A DNA stretch of 37,544 nucleotides from a virus: positions 1 through 37,544 of IMG/VR virus record IMGVR_UViG_3300042459_000182; one strand, 5' to 3'. The notes under the pieces are model-generated. The model ran no database searches. It was not told where the DNA came from and worked only from the letters and a program-made list of their open reading frames with translations. Both the position numbers and the translations under genes were made by a program. This document shows, piece after piece, positions 31,822 through 37,544 of the stretch. Position 1 is the stretch's first letter; every line of letters begins with the position of its first letter.

Positions 31822-32451
31822 ATGTCTATTATCCCAAAAAGTGGTGGTTCAAATACACCAAAACAAATTTGCCCGTCAGGAAGTCATGTTTCACGTTGCT
31901 ACGGAATGATTGAAGTAGGAACTGTTGAACAAGTCTACCAAGGTGAGACTAAGAAAGCACACAAAGTAATCATTGACTTTGAACTTCCATTAGAGACCTC
32001 GGTATTCCGTGAAGGAGAGCCTGAGAAACCATTTGTTATTTCTAAGGAATATACTTTGTCATTCCACGAGAAATCTACGCTTAGAGCCCATTTATCATCT
32101 TGGAGAGGTAAGCCTTTTTCAGATGCAGAAGCAGCAAACTTTGACATTACTAAATTAGTAGGTGTTCCTGCAATGGTTAATGTAATCCATAAAGCCTCCG
32201 CAGATGGTACTAAGACTTATGCTAATATTGCATCTATCTCCCCAATGCCTAAAGGTCTTGTATGTCCTGAGCAAGTTAATCAATCAAGAATCTTAGCTTA
32301 TTCAGCTTGGAATCAAGAAGTGTTTATGGGTTTACCTGAGTGGTTAGCTAATAAGATTAGCGAGACTCCTGAGTATAAAGCAAAGTTTGCAATGCCCAAT
32401 AACCAATCAATTGGTTTAGATGTTATTGATTCAGACCCATTGCCATTTTAA
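31822..32451 (+). CDS. single-stranded DNA-binding-like protein
   Basis: A 209-residue protein. The first 110 residues look beta-rich, as an OB-fold would be (GMIEVGTVEQVYQGET, KAHKVIIDFELP). The very C terminus is LDVIDSDPLPF, resembling the acidic, phenylalanine-ended tail with which SSB proteins contact partners. Position beside nucleases and helicase genes fits a replication or recombination role. It could also be an Erf/Redbeta-type annealing partner. Similarity was not tested. Confidence 0.68.
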   Translation: MSIIPKSGGSNTPKQICPSGSHVSRCYGMIEVGTVEQVYQGETKKAHKVIIDFELPLETSVFREGEPEKPFVISKEYTLSFHEKSTLRAHLSSWRGKPFSDAEAANFDITKLVGVPAMVNVIHKASADGTKTYANIASISPMPKGLVCPEQVNQSRILAYSAWNQEVFMGLPEWLANKISETPEYKAKFAMPNNQSIGLDVIDSDPLPF

Positions 32452-32453
32452 TT

Positions 32454-32747
32454 ATGGAAAAGAACTTAAACCCGTTAGTTAAGACAATTGTCAATAGCAT
32501 CGGAAAGCAAGCACGAATTATTTATAGACTTGGTTCATGGGAAGAAACTATTATTACCGAGATATTAGATATATCTGATTCTCATTTAAGTGTAATAGTT
32601 GCACACCCTGAGCCATTCTATAACACAAGCATTAACACAATGCACTTTAAAGGAGATGGGACTTATAGTATAGCATCTAAGTTAGTTACTACCCAAATGA
32701 TTCCAATAAATAACATTTTAGCATTTAGATTACATGACAAAAGTTAA
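32454..32747 (+). CDS. hypothetical protein
   Basis: A 97-residue protein with a beta-strand pattern (KQARIIYRLGSWEETIITEI, then LSVIVAHPEPF). No known motif or membrane helix. It starts two bases behind the SSB-like gene and overlaps the next gene by 14 bases. Confidence 0.7.
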   Translation: MEKNLNPLVKTIVNSIGKQARIIYRLGSWEETIITEILDISDSHLSVIVAHPEPFYNTSINTMHFKGDGTYSIASKLVTTQMIPINNILAFRLHDKS

Positions 32748-32955
32748 AGAGATGTATCCAATACCCCGAGATAGGGGTTACTTGGAACTTTATCAAGAGG
32801 TTGCTAAATCTCTTAATAAAAAAGGAAAGCTACCATTTAGAGGTCGAGAATATTCATCGGCTATCGTTCAATCTCATGCTTATAAGAGAATTAACGACCC
32901 ACAAATACAAGAGGAATTAGAACTCATAGCTAAACAATGGTACAATGAAGGATAG
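32734..32955 (+). CDS. hypothetical protein
   Basis: A 73-residue basic protein beginning MTKVKEMYPIPRDRGYLELY. It is helical, with no recognisable motif. It overlaps its upstream neighbour by 14 bases and its downstream neighbour by 11, consistent with coupled translation. Confidence 0.68.
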   Translation: MTKVKEMYPIPRDRGYLELYQEVAKSLNKKGKLPFRGREYSSAIVQSHAYKRINDPQIQEELELIAKQWYNEG

Positions 32956-33130
32956 AGACATTTTAGAAGAACAAATAAATGTGCTATCAAATGCACATTG
33001 GGATGTCATATTCACATTGTTAGAGTTTATGATGAATGACATCACTCCAGGTGACTTCTTAGAATACTCACCACAAGGGAACTACAAAGAATATTTTCAA
33101 AACAAATATCAAGTTAAACTAAAGCAATAA
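32945..33130 (+). CDS. small acidic hypothetical protein
   Basis: A 61-residue protein rich in D, E and N (MKDRDILEEQINVLSNAHWD), without membrane helix or recognised motif. Its stop and the nuclease start share one base (TAATG). Confidence 0.65.
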   Translation: MKDRDILEEQINVLSNAHWDVIFTLLEFMMNDITPGDFLEYSPQGNYKEYFQNKYQVKLKQ

Positions 33131-33870
33131 TGGATAACGCACAAATCATTGAATTACTTAAAGATGACAATAATTATTATGGTGAGTTTGGTCACAAATT
33201 TTTGTCTAATAGTGACATTGGCACATTGATTCACAACCCAAGAATGTTTGGTAAGAAGTCTGAGCCATCATTGGCCATGCTACAAGGTTCTTACTTCCAT
33301 AGTGCTTGTTTAGAACCATTAAAGTTAAAGGACTTTATCTTAGTTGATGCCTCCACAAGAACGACCAATATCTACAAAGATGCTTGTAAGGAATATAATA
33401 GTAATTTCTTATTGCTAAAGAAAGAAGCTGAGGAAGTAGATGAGATGGTTAATGCTTTAAGAGGCAATAAGGAATTGTCTAAGTTGGTGTGGGATAATGG
33501 TGTGAAATATGAAGTACCTATCTTGGGTGAAATCCAAGGGTTAATGTGGAAAGGTAAATGCGATATTATTAATGGTGATAATATTTATGACCTAAAGACA
33601 ACTACTTCCTTAGATGACTTTAAATATTCAGCTAAGAAGTATAATTACGATTCACAAGTGGCAATTTATGAATATTTGACTAAGAAGAAAATGTCATTTA
33701 TTGTCATTGAAAAAGGAACTAATCGTTTAGGATACTTCCAAGTTTCAGATGAGTTTCGGGAATCAGGATGGACTAAGGTTGGTAAAGCATTAGAGAACTA
33801 TAATAAGTTTTATGGGACTAATCCAACTGAAGATGTTAATCAATATTTTTTAAACTCTTATCTTTTTTAA
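33130..33870 (+). CDS. PD-(D/E)XK exonuclease (RecB/Cas4-type)
   Basis: A 246-residue protein. The nuclease set is readable: a GSYFH block (H57), a metal-binding D145 in GKCDII, D154-x-K156 in YDLKTT, and the helix Q-xxx-Y (Q176...Y180). This order is that of the RecB / lambda-exonuclease-like superfamily (DUF3799-type). With the SSB-like protein next to it, this suggests a phage recombination module. No partner annealase was recognised with certainty. Confidence 0.87.
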   Translation: MDNAQIIELLKDDNNYYGEFGHKFLSNSDIGTLIHNPRMFGKKSEPSLAMLQGSYFHSACLEPLKLKDFILVDASTRTTNIYKDACKEYNSNFLLLKKEAEEVDEMVNALRGNKELSKLVWDNGVKYEVPILGEIQGLMWKGKCDIINGDNIYDLKTTTSLDDFKYSAKKYNYDSQVAIYEYLTKKKMSFIVIEKGTNRLGYFQVSDEFRESGWTKVGKALENYNKFYGTNPTEDVNQYFLNSYLF

Positions 33871-33872
33871 TC

Positions 33873-34289
33873 ATGGAAAAATCAATTTTTAAAGAAGGAG
33901 ATAAAGTTTTTGATATTCGTTATGGATGGGGAGTAGTTAATTCTATTAATAAATGGGATTTGACACCTATATATGTAATTTTTGGAAATGAACAATCATG
34001 TACTTATAATGATGATGGTATACAATTACAACACCATCCGCCATTTCTTTCCTTTACCAAATATACTTTTGAAGGATTCAGCCAAGAAAGACCCGAAGAA
34101 TTGCCAAAGAAAGGGCAAATAGTCTGGGGAAGAAATGAGTTTCCAAGTGAATGGCATATTGGATATTTTCAAGGTAAACGTGGTGATAAATATTTAATGT
34201 CCTCAAATCCTAAACCAACAGGTCTTAAAAATGAAGTAACTCAAATAGCAATTAAAAACCCATATGAAAATGAAATCGCATCAATTTAA
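33873..34289 (+). CDS. hypothetical phage protein (GDKVFD type)
   Basis: A 138-residue protein. The N-terminal EGDKVFDIRYGWGVV, YVIFGNEQ, DDGIQ, LSFTKY and QERPE pattern recurs in phages of Bacteroidota, without known function, and may be a KOW/Tudor-like beta-barrel. The second half resembles a second barrel (KGQIVWGRNEFPSEWHIGYF). No enzymatic motif is visible. Confidence 0.75.
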   Translation: MEKSIFKEGDKVFDIRYGWGVVNSINKWDLTPIYVIFGNEQSCTYNDDGIQLQHHPPFLSFTKYTFEGFSQERPEELPKKGQIVWGRNEFPSEWHIGYFQGKRGDKYLMSSNPKPTGLKNEVTQIAIKNPYENEIASI

Positions 34290-34443
34290 AACAAATCAAT
34301 TAGGAGTAACCTACTCCGAGTTTGGACAAAATTTATTATATCAACTAAACCAAGCATACGCAAAACTCCATGGCCAAAATCCAAGTGCTTCGACTACTAA
34401 AGAGAGACGTAAATATCGCACTCATCAAACAACTAATAGCTGA
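34270..34443 (+). CDS. small basic hypothetical protein (57 aa)
   Basis: Translated by eye: MKSHQFKTNQLGVTYSEF, with a helical middle QNLLYQLNQAYAKLH and a basic C terminus KERRKYRTH. It overlaps the previous gene by 20 bases and the next by 74, a longer overlap than usual, so one of the two may start later or be spurious. Confidence 0.5.
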   Translation: MKSHQFKTNQLGVTYSEFGQNLLYQLNQAYAKLHGQNPSASTTKERRKYRTHQTTNS

Positions 34444-34558
34444 TTATGAAGATTTTAAGGATATACCTAATATTAACATTTATAATGTTCTTGATAATAA
34501 GTATCAACTATCTTTTAAAAACGAAGAAGATGAGTATTATGACCACATCGGTATATGA
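34370..34558 (+). CDS. small hypothetical protein (62 aa)
   Basis: A mixed-charge protein starting MAKIQVLRLLKRDVNIALIK, with an acidic C-terminal half (YEDFKDIPN, EEDEYYD). No motif recognised. It overlaps the previous small gene by 74 bases and the next by about 29. Confidence 0.55.
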   Translation: MAKIQVLRLLKRDVNIALIKQLIADYEDFKDIPNINIYNVLDNKYQLSFKNEEDEYYDHIGI

Positions 34559-34673
34559 ACCTCATCAAGAGTTTGGTATAGAAACCTCATGTGATTTGTA
34601 CATTGACAACTTACCTGCTGGGCAATACACTAAATCAGGCATTAGAATCTTACCTAAAAATGAAAGAAACTAA
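34530..34673 (+). CDS. small hypothetical protein (47 aa)
   Basis: I choose the ATG at 34530 (another ATG lies at 34539). A start at 34446 would overlap the previous gene by 113 bases. The protein begins MSIMTTSVYEPHQEFGIE and ends RILPKNERN. Function unknown. Its end overlaps the next start. Confidence 0.5.
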   Translation: MSIMTTSVYEPHQEFGIETSCDLYIDNLPAGQYTKSGIRILPKNERN

Positions 34674-34905
34674 GCAAGAGGTTTATAACCAAATGGCAAT
34701 TGATTGGGCGGAGAAGTACTTAAGTGAGAATGATACCATTACTGACCTTAAATCATTTGATGGTATCATTATTCACAATACTCACAACACATTAAGGATT
34801 TGGATTGATAGACTCAAAGACTCAAAGAATCGAGAACAACACGCATCGTTTTTAAAAATTAAGAAGTTTAAAGATTGGTATAATAAACAACATGGAATAC
34901 AATAA
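34660..34905 (+). CDS. hypothetical protein (81 aa)
   Basis: I choose the ATG at 34660, giving MKETKQEVYNQMAIDWAEKY, because the longer frame to 34591 would overlap the preceding small gene over 80 bases. The protein is helical and charged, with a tryptophan/lysine-rich C terminus (FKDWYNKQHGIQ). No known domain. It overlaps the next gene by 14 bases. Confidence 0.68.
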   Translation: MKETKQEVYNQMAIDWAEKYLSENDTITDLKSFDGIIIHNTHNTLRIWIDRLKDSKNREQHASFLKIKKFKDWYNKQHGIQ

Positions 34906-35254
34906 TGATTTTAGGTTTGATTTGGAATATGGTCAAATAGAAGGTGAAACTTGGTTTCATGAATTAGTTACCAATAAGAAAATAGAAGTTAAAAGTGATA
35001 GAAAAGCAGAACTAACTGGGAATGTTTACATTGAGTATTCCTCAAGAGGTAAGCTAAGTGGTATAGCAACAAGTCAATCTGATTTTTATGTGTATAAAGT
35101 AGCAGAGGATGAAGCTATAATTATTTCCACAAGTAAACTAAAGAAAAAGCTAAACCAATTAGTATTAGAAGGTAAAGCTAAAAAAGATGTTAAAGGTGGG
35201 GATGATTACACAAGTTTGGGTGTTTTATGTAAAATAAAAGATTTAATCAATTAA
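34892..35254 (+). CDS. PD-(D/E)XK-like endonuclease candidate
   Basis: A 120-residue protein. Residues 30-66 read KKIEVKSDRKAELTGNVYIE, then GKLSGIATSQSDFYVY. The E32-V-K34 with following D and a GN..IE segment resembles the catalytic strand of small PD-(D/E)XK nucleases such as Holliday-junction or recycling endonucleases in phages. The first acidic residue of the motif would be in FDLEYGQIEGE. Nuclease activity is inferred from this pattern only. Confidence 0.62.
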   Translation: MEYNNDFRFDLEYGQIEGETWFHELVTNKKIEVKSDRKAELTGNVYIEYSSRGKLSGIATSQSDFYVYKVAEDEAIIISTSKLKKKLNQLVLEGKAKKDVKGGDDYTSLGVLCKIKDLIN

Positions 35255-35256
35255 TT

Positions 35257-35505
35257 ATGGAAGGGAATAAATTATTTGAATTAATGCAAAGGGCTTATGT
35301 TAGGTCTCCTGCACTTTATAATAGAGATGGATTTAAGTATAGAATGAGCAACTTCACATTTAAATTTTTAATTGAAGATTGTCAAAAATATACAAACATA
35401 AAATTAAAAAATGTTACATCATTTTGTGGAATACCAATTGAATTAGATGATATGATGCCTGATTATACATTCCATTTATATGGTAGACCTCAATTAGAAC
35501 AATAA
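35257..35505 (+). CDS. hypothetical protein
   Basis: An 82-residue protein starting MEGNKLFELMQRAYVRSPAL, with alternating helical and strand segments and no recognised motif. It is separated by two bases from the nuclease candidate and by six from the next gene. Confidence 0.68.
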   Translation: MEGNKLFELMQRAYVRSPALYNRDGFKYRMSNFTFKFLIEDCQKYTNIKLKNVTSFCGIPIELDDMMPDYTFHLYGRPQLEQ

Positions 35506-35511
35506 TAACTT

Positions 35512-35976
35512 ATGGAAAATAACAAAATAGGTCTTGGTGATTTACTCAATGAAGTATTAGCTAAGATGCAATTAGAAATCAAAGATTTAGCTTTAATGGA
35601 ATCACTTAATGATACCAAGTTAGAACGCACACAAGGATTAAAATTAATTTATCCTAAACAAGAAGTAGTGTATAGTATCCCAAAGGTAAATGCTCAAGAA
35701 TTACTTGAAAAAGTGAACCTAAGAGAAAAAGAGTTTGATAAGTTTTGGGATATGTACAATAAGAAAACAGGTACTAAGGATGCTAAAACAAAGTTTTTAA
35801 AGTTGACTGACAAAGAAGTAGAACAAATATTTACTACCTTGCCACACTATTTAAAAGCTACTCCTGACATAAAATTTAGAAAGCATCCAACAACCTACTT
35901 AAATCAACGCACTTGGGAGGATGAGGAGTATCTACCAAGGAAAATAGAAGTAAAAGTGAATCCATTTAGATTCTAA
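35512..35976 (+). CDS. replisome organiser / replication-initiation-like protein (C-terminal domain)
   Basis: A 154-residue protein. Residues 1-70 are variable and helical. The last 80 residues show EFDKFWDMYNKKTGTKDAKTKF, followed by FTTLPHYL and FRKHPTTYLNQRTWEDEEY. The FW..Y.KK...A...F ... HP.TYLN...W pattern is common at the C terminus of phage replication-initiation or helicase-loading proteins. The helicase gene follows after 18 bases, which supports loading or interaction with DnaB. Confidence 0.68.
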   Translation: MENNKIGLGDLLNEVLAKMQLEIKDLALMESLNDTKLERTQGLKLIYPKQEVVYSIPKVNAQELLEKVNLREKEFDKFWDMYNKKTGTKDAKTKFLKLTDKEVEQIFTTLPHYLKATPDIKFRKHPTTYLNQRTWEDEEYLPRKIEVKVNPFRF

Positions 35977-35994
35977 CAACAACAAAGGAAAATC

Positions 35995-37350
35995 ATGAAA
36001 TCAAATCAATCAATCGCATTCGCTGACCTCGATGCGGAAAAAGAAGTTATCGCATTACTTTGTAACTATCCCTCTTACACAAAAGAGATACAAAAGATAA
36101 TTACTACCGATGTGTTTCATTTTAATGCCACCAAGAGTGTTTATTTGACTTGTATTGAATTATATTCTGAAAAAGGTACATTCACCTTATCGGATGTAAT
36201 ATTAAGGCTTAAAACGAATAATAATAATGATTGGGCAGTAGTGATGTCAGCGACTACAAGCAAGAATCCAATTAATGCCCATGAACTTGTAATGTACCTT
36301 GCTTCATTAAAAGGTAAAAGAGATTTACTTAATTTGTCCAAGGAAATCAATAATGATTTAATGAATGGGACTGATTACTTTGAGATGGTCGATAAGATAA
36401 ATAAGATAAACAACCAAGAGTTAATTAAGGAAGACAATAATGAGATATTGGACATGAAGTCCGCATTAATGTCAGCAGTAACTACTATTGGTGATGTTAT
36501 GACTAATGGGTCATTAAGTGGTGTGCCTACGGGTTATCCTAAGTTAGATGAGATTACAGGAGGTTGGCTAAAAGGTAATGTTATTCTATTTGCTGCAAGA
36601 CCTGGCCAAGGAAAAACAATTGCATTATTAGAGCATACTCGTTGGGCAGCAGAATTAGGTCAAAGTGTTTTGTTTTTATCACTTGAAATGCCTGTAATAT
36701 CTCTTATTTATCGAATGATTTCGGGTCAGCTTGATGATGGATTGCCTTATAGTAAAATTAAGACAGGTAGATTAAGTATTGACCAATTTAGCAACATTCA
36801 AAAACAAGCAGTTACTAATTTAGAAAAACTTCCTATAACATGGTATGATGGTGCAAATAGGGATATAAACTATTTAACTAATCTTATTCAAAAGATTGTT
36901 AGAGAAAAGAATATTAAAATGGTTGTTATTGATTATATCCAATTGATGACAGATAGCAGTATTAAAGGTTCAAATGAAACTGAGATAGCAGGTAGTGTTG
37001 CAGATAAGATACAAATCCTGTCTAAGAAACTTAATATTCCTTTTTTATGTGCAGCACAATTGAATCGTTCTAATGAGGCAAGAGCCTCTCATCGACCAAG
37101 GCTAAGTGATTTAAGGTCAACAGGTAAATTAGAACAAATGGCCTCAGTAGTTATAGGTTTGTATAGAGAAGATTATTATGCTTATGAAAGGGCTAAAGAG
37201 GAGATGAATCCTAACGTAGAATACACAAATATTATTGAGTACATATTTATGAAACAAAGGGATGGGGAATGTAAAACATTAGAAATGTTTATTGACCCAA
37301 AAACAAGTACCATTAAAGAAATAAAGACTGAATTAAAAATAGGTTTTTAA
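35995..37350 (+). CDS. dnaB: replicative DNA helicase (DnaB family)
   Basis: A 451-residue protein of DnaB length. The N-terminal domain (1 to about 110) is the DnaB-type helical interaction domain. The RecA-like motor has Walker A ARPGQGKT (201-208), a catalytic glutamate in SLEMP (230-232), Walker B VIDYIQLM (311-318), a QLNRSNE region and a C-terminal RDGE segment. It forms a hexamer that unwinds DNA ahead of the polymerase. A terminator follows it. No primase or polymerase is visible in the window. Confidence 0.95.
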   Translation: MKSNQSIAFADLDAEKEVIALLCNYPSYTKEIQKIITTDVFHFNATKSVYLTCIELYSEKGTFTLSDVILRLKTNNNNDWAVVMSATTSKNPINAHELVMYLASLKGKRDLLNLSKEINNDLMNGTDYFEMVDKINKINNQELIKEDNNEILDMKSALMSAVTTIGDVMTNGSLSGVPTGYPKLDEITGGWLKGNVILFAARPGQGKTIALLEHTRWAAELGQSVLFLSLEMPVISLIYRMISGQLDDGLPYSKIKTGRLSIDQFSNIQKQAVTNLEKLPITWYDGANRDINYLTNLIQKIVREKNIKMVVIDYIQLMTDSSIKGSNETEIAGSVADKIQILSKKLNIPFLCAAQLNRSNEARASHRPRLSDLRSTGKLEQMASVVIGLYREDYYAYERAKEEMNPNVEYTNIIEYIFMKQRDGECKTLEMFIDPKTSTIKEIKTELKIGF

Positions 37351-37380
37351 GAATTTGATTTGATTTTCCAGAAAATAAAT

Positions 37381-37412
37381 AATCCCCTTTGCTTATAGCG
37401 TTGGGGATTTTT
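37381..37412 (+). terminator. intrinsic terminator behind the helicase gene
   Basis: AATCCCC and GGGGATT form a perfect 7-bp stem with a 15-nt loop, followed by TTTTG. It lies 30 bases after the stop codon at 37350. Confidence 0.78.
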
Positions 37413-37427
37413 GTTTAAAAGCAAAAG

Positions 37428-37544
37428 GTGACAATATTGCCACCCTTGCCTAACCTAACCACAAAACAAATCAATGAAAAACGCAATGGTAAAGGTATAA
37501 AAATAAATGAGTTACTAAAAACTTATTTTGCCATCCTTAATCAT
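37428..37544 (+). CDS. start of a new gene, cut by the window edge
   Basis: A GTG at 37428 opens a frame of 39 codons that runs off the end, beginning MTILPPLPNLTTKQINEKRN and continuing with a lysine/leucine-rich sequence. An in-frame stop lies just upstream. The protein-like sequence and position after a terminator suggest a real gene, but the start and identity are uncertain. Confidence 0.42.
   Translation, partial: MTILPPLPNLTTKQINEKRNGKGIKINELLKTYFAILNH

Noticed and set aside
34446-34529. Longer N terminus with a membrane helix for the gene at 34530
   Set aside because: It would overlap the previous gene by 113 bases in another frame; internal ATGs give a normal overlap.

Overview
The window is most of a tailed double-stranded DNA phage genome with the siphovirus / HK97-type gene order: HK97-fold capsid, S78-type prohead protease, tail tube, tape measure protein and long tail fibre. 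The DNA is AT-rich. Start codons follow A-rich leaders such as AAAACAAAAC rather than Shine-Dalgarno sequences, and the recognisable promoters match the Bacteroidota consensus TTG-N(17-23)-TAnnTTTG. The host is therefore most likely a Bacteroidota member, perhaps a flavobacterium-like organism (inference). No integrase, excisionase or lysogeny repressor is visible. Both ends of the window cut through genes, so some functions may lie outside it.

Layout. Positions 1-23436 form a leftward (minus-strand) late block, read from right to left: small and large terminase, portal, a newly noticed 46-aa membrane protein, a MuF-like minor head protein, prohead protease, major capsid protein, head-tail connectors, tail terminator, tail tube, a tail assembly chaperone pair joined by a probable -1 frameshift, tape measure, tail hub (with a second probable frameshift), a lectin-like protein, a 2072-residue tail fibre, and a lysis module (holin candidate, GH24 endolysin, unimolecular spanin candidate) ending in a truncated metallophosphoesterase. 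Positions 23441-24842 are a 1.4-kb non-coding divergent region with a G-quadruplex motif, iteron-like repeats, a GC-rich hairpin and promoters. Positions 24843-37544 form a rightward early/middle block: small unknown and membrane proteins, a sliding-clamp-like protein, a ribbon-helix-helix regulator, a RusA resolvase, an odd tRNA-like element, a DNA methyltransferase, an HNH endonuclease, an SSB-like protein, two PD-(D/E)XK nucleases, a replication-initiation-like protein and a DnaB helicase.

How it works together. Early genes are read from at least three near-consensus promoters (about 24790, 27337 and 30745), two of which share a 15-bp core. They supply replication and recombination functions and probably host-directed small proteins. 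The late block is subdivided: a promoter lies directly before protease-capsid, hairpin terminators follow the capsid and tail-tube genes (which probably boosts those two abundant proteins), and a promoter embedded in the terminator behind the fibre gene serves the lysis module.

The points most worth follow-up are the two homopolymer frameshift sites, the 122-nt tRNA-like element with a hairpin inserted in its D-loop, the 40-bp repeat pair beside structured non-coding DNA, the compact clamp-like protein, and the lipoprotein/transmembrane spanin candidate.
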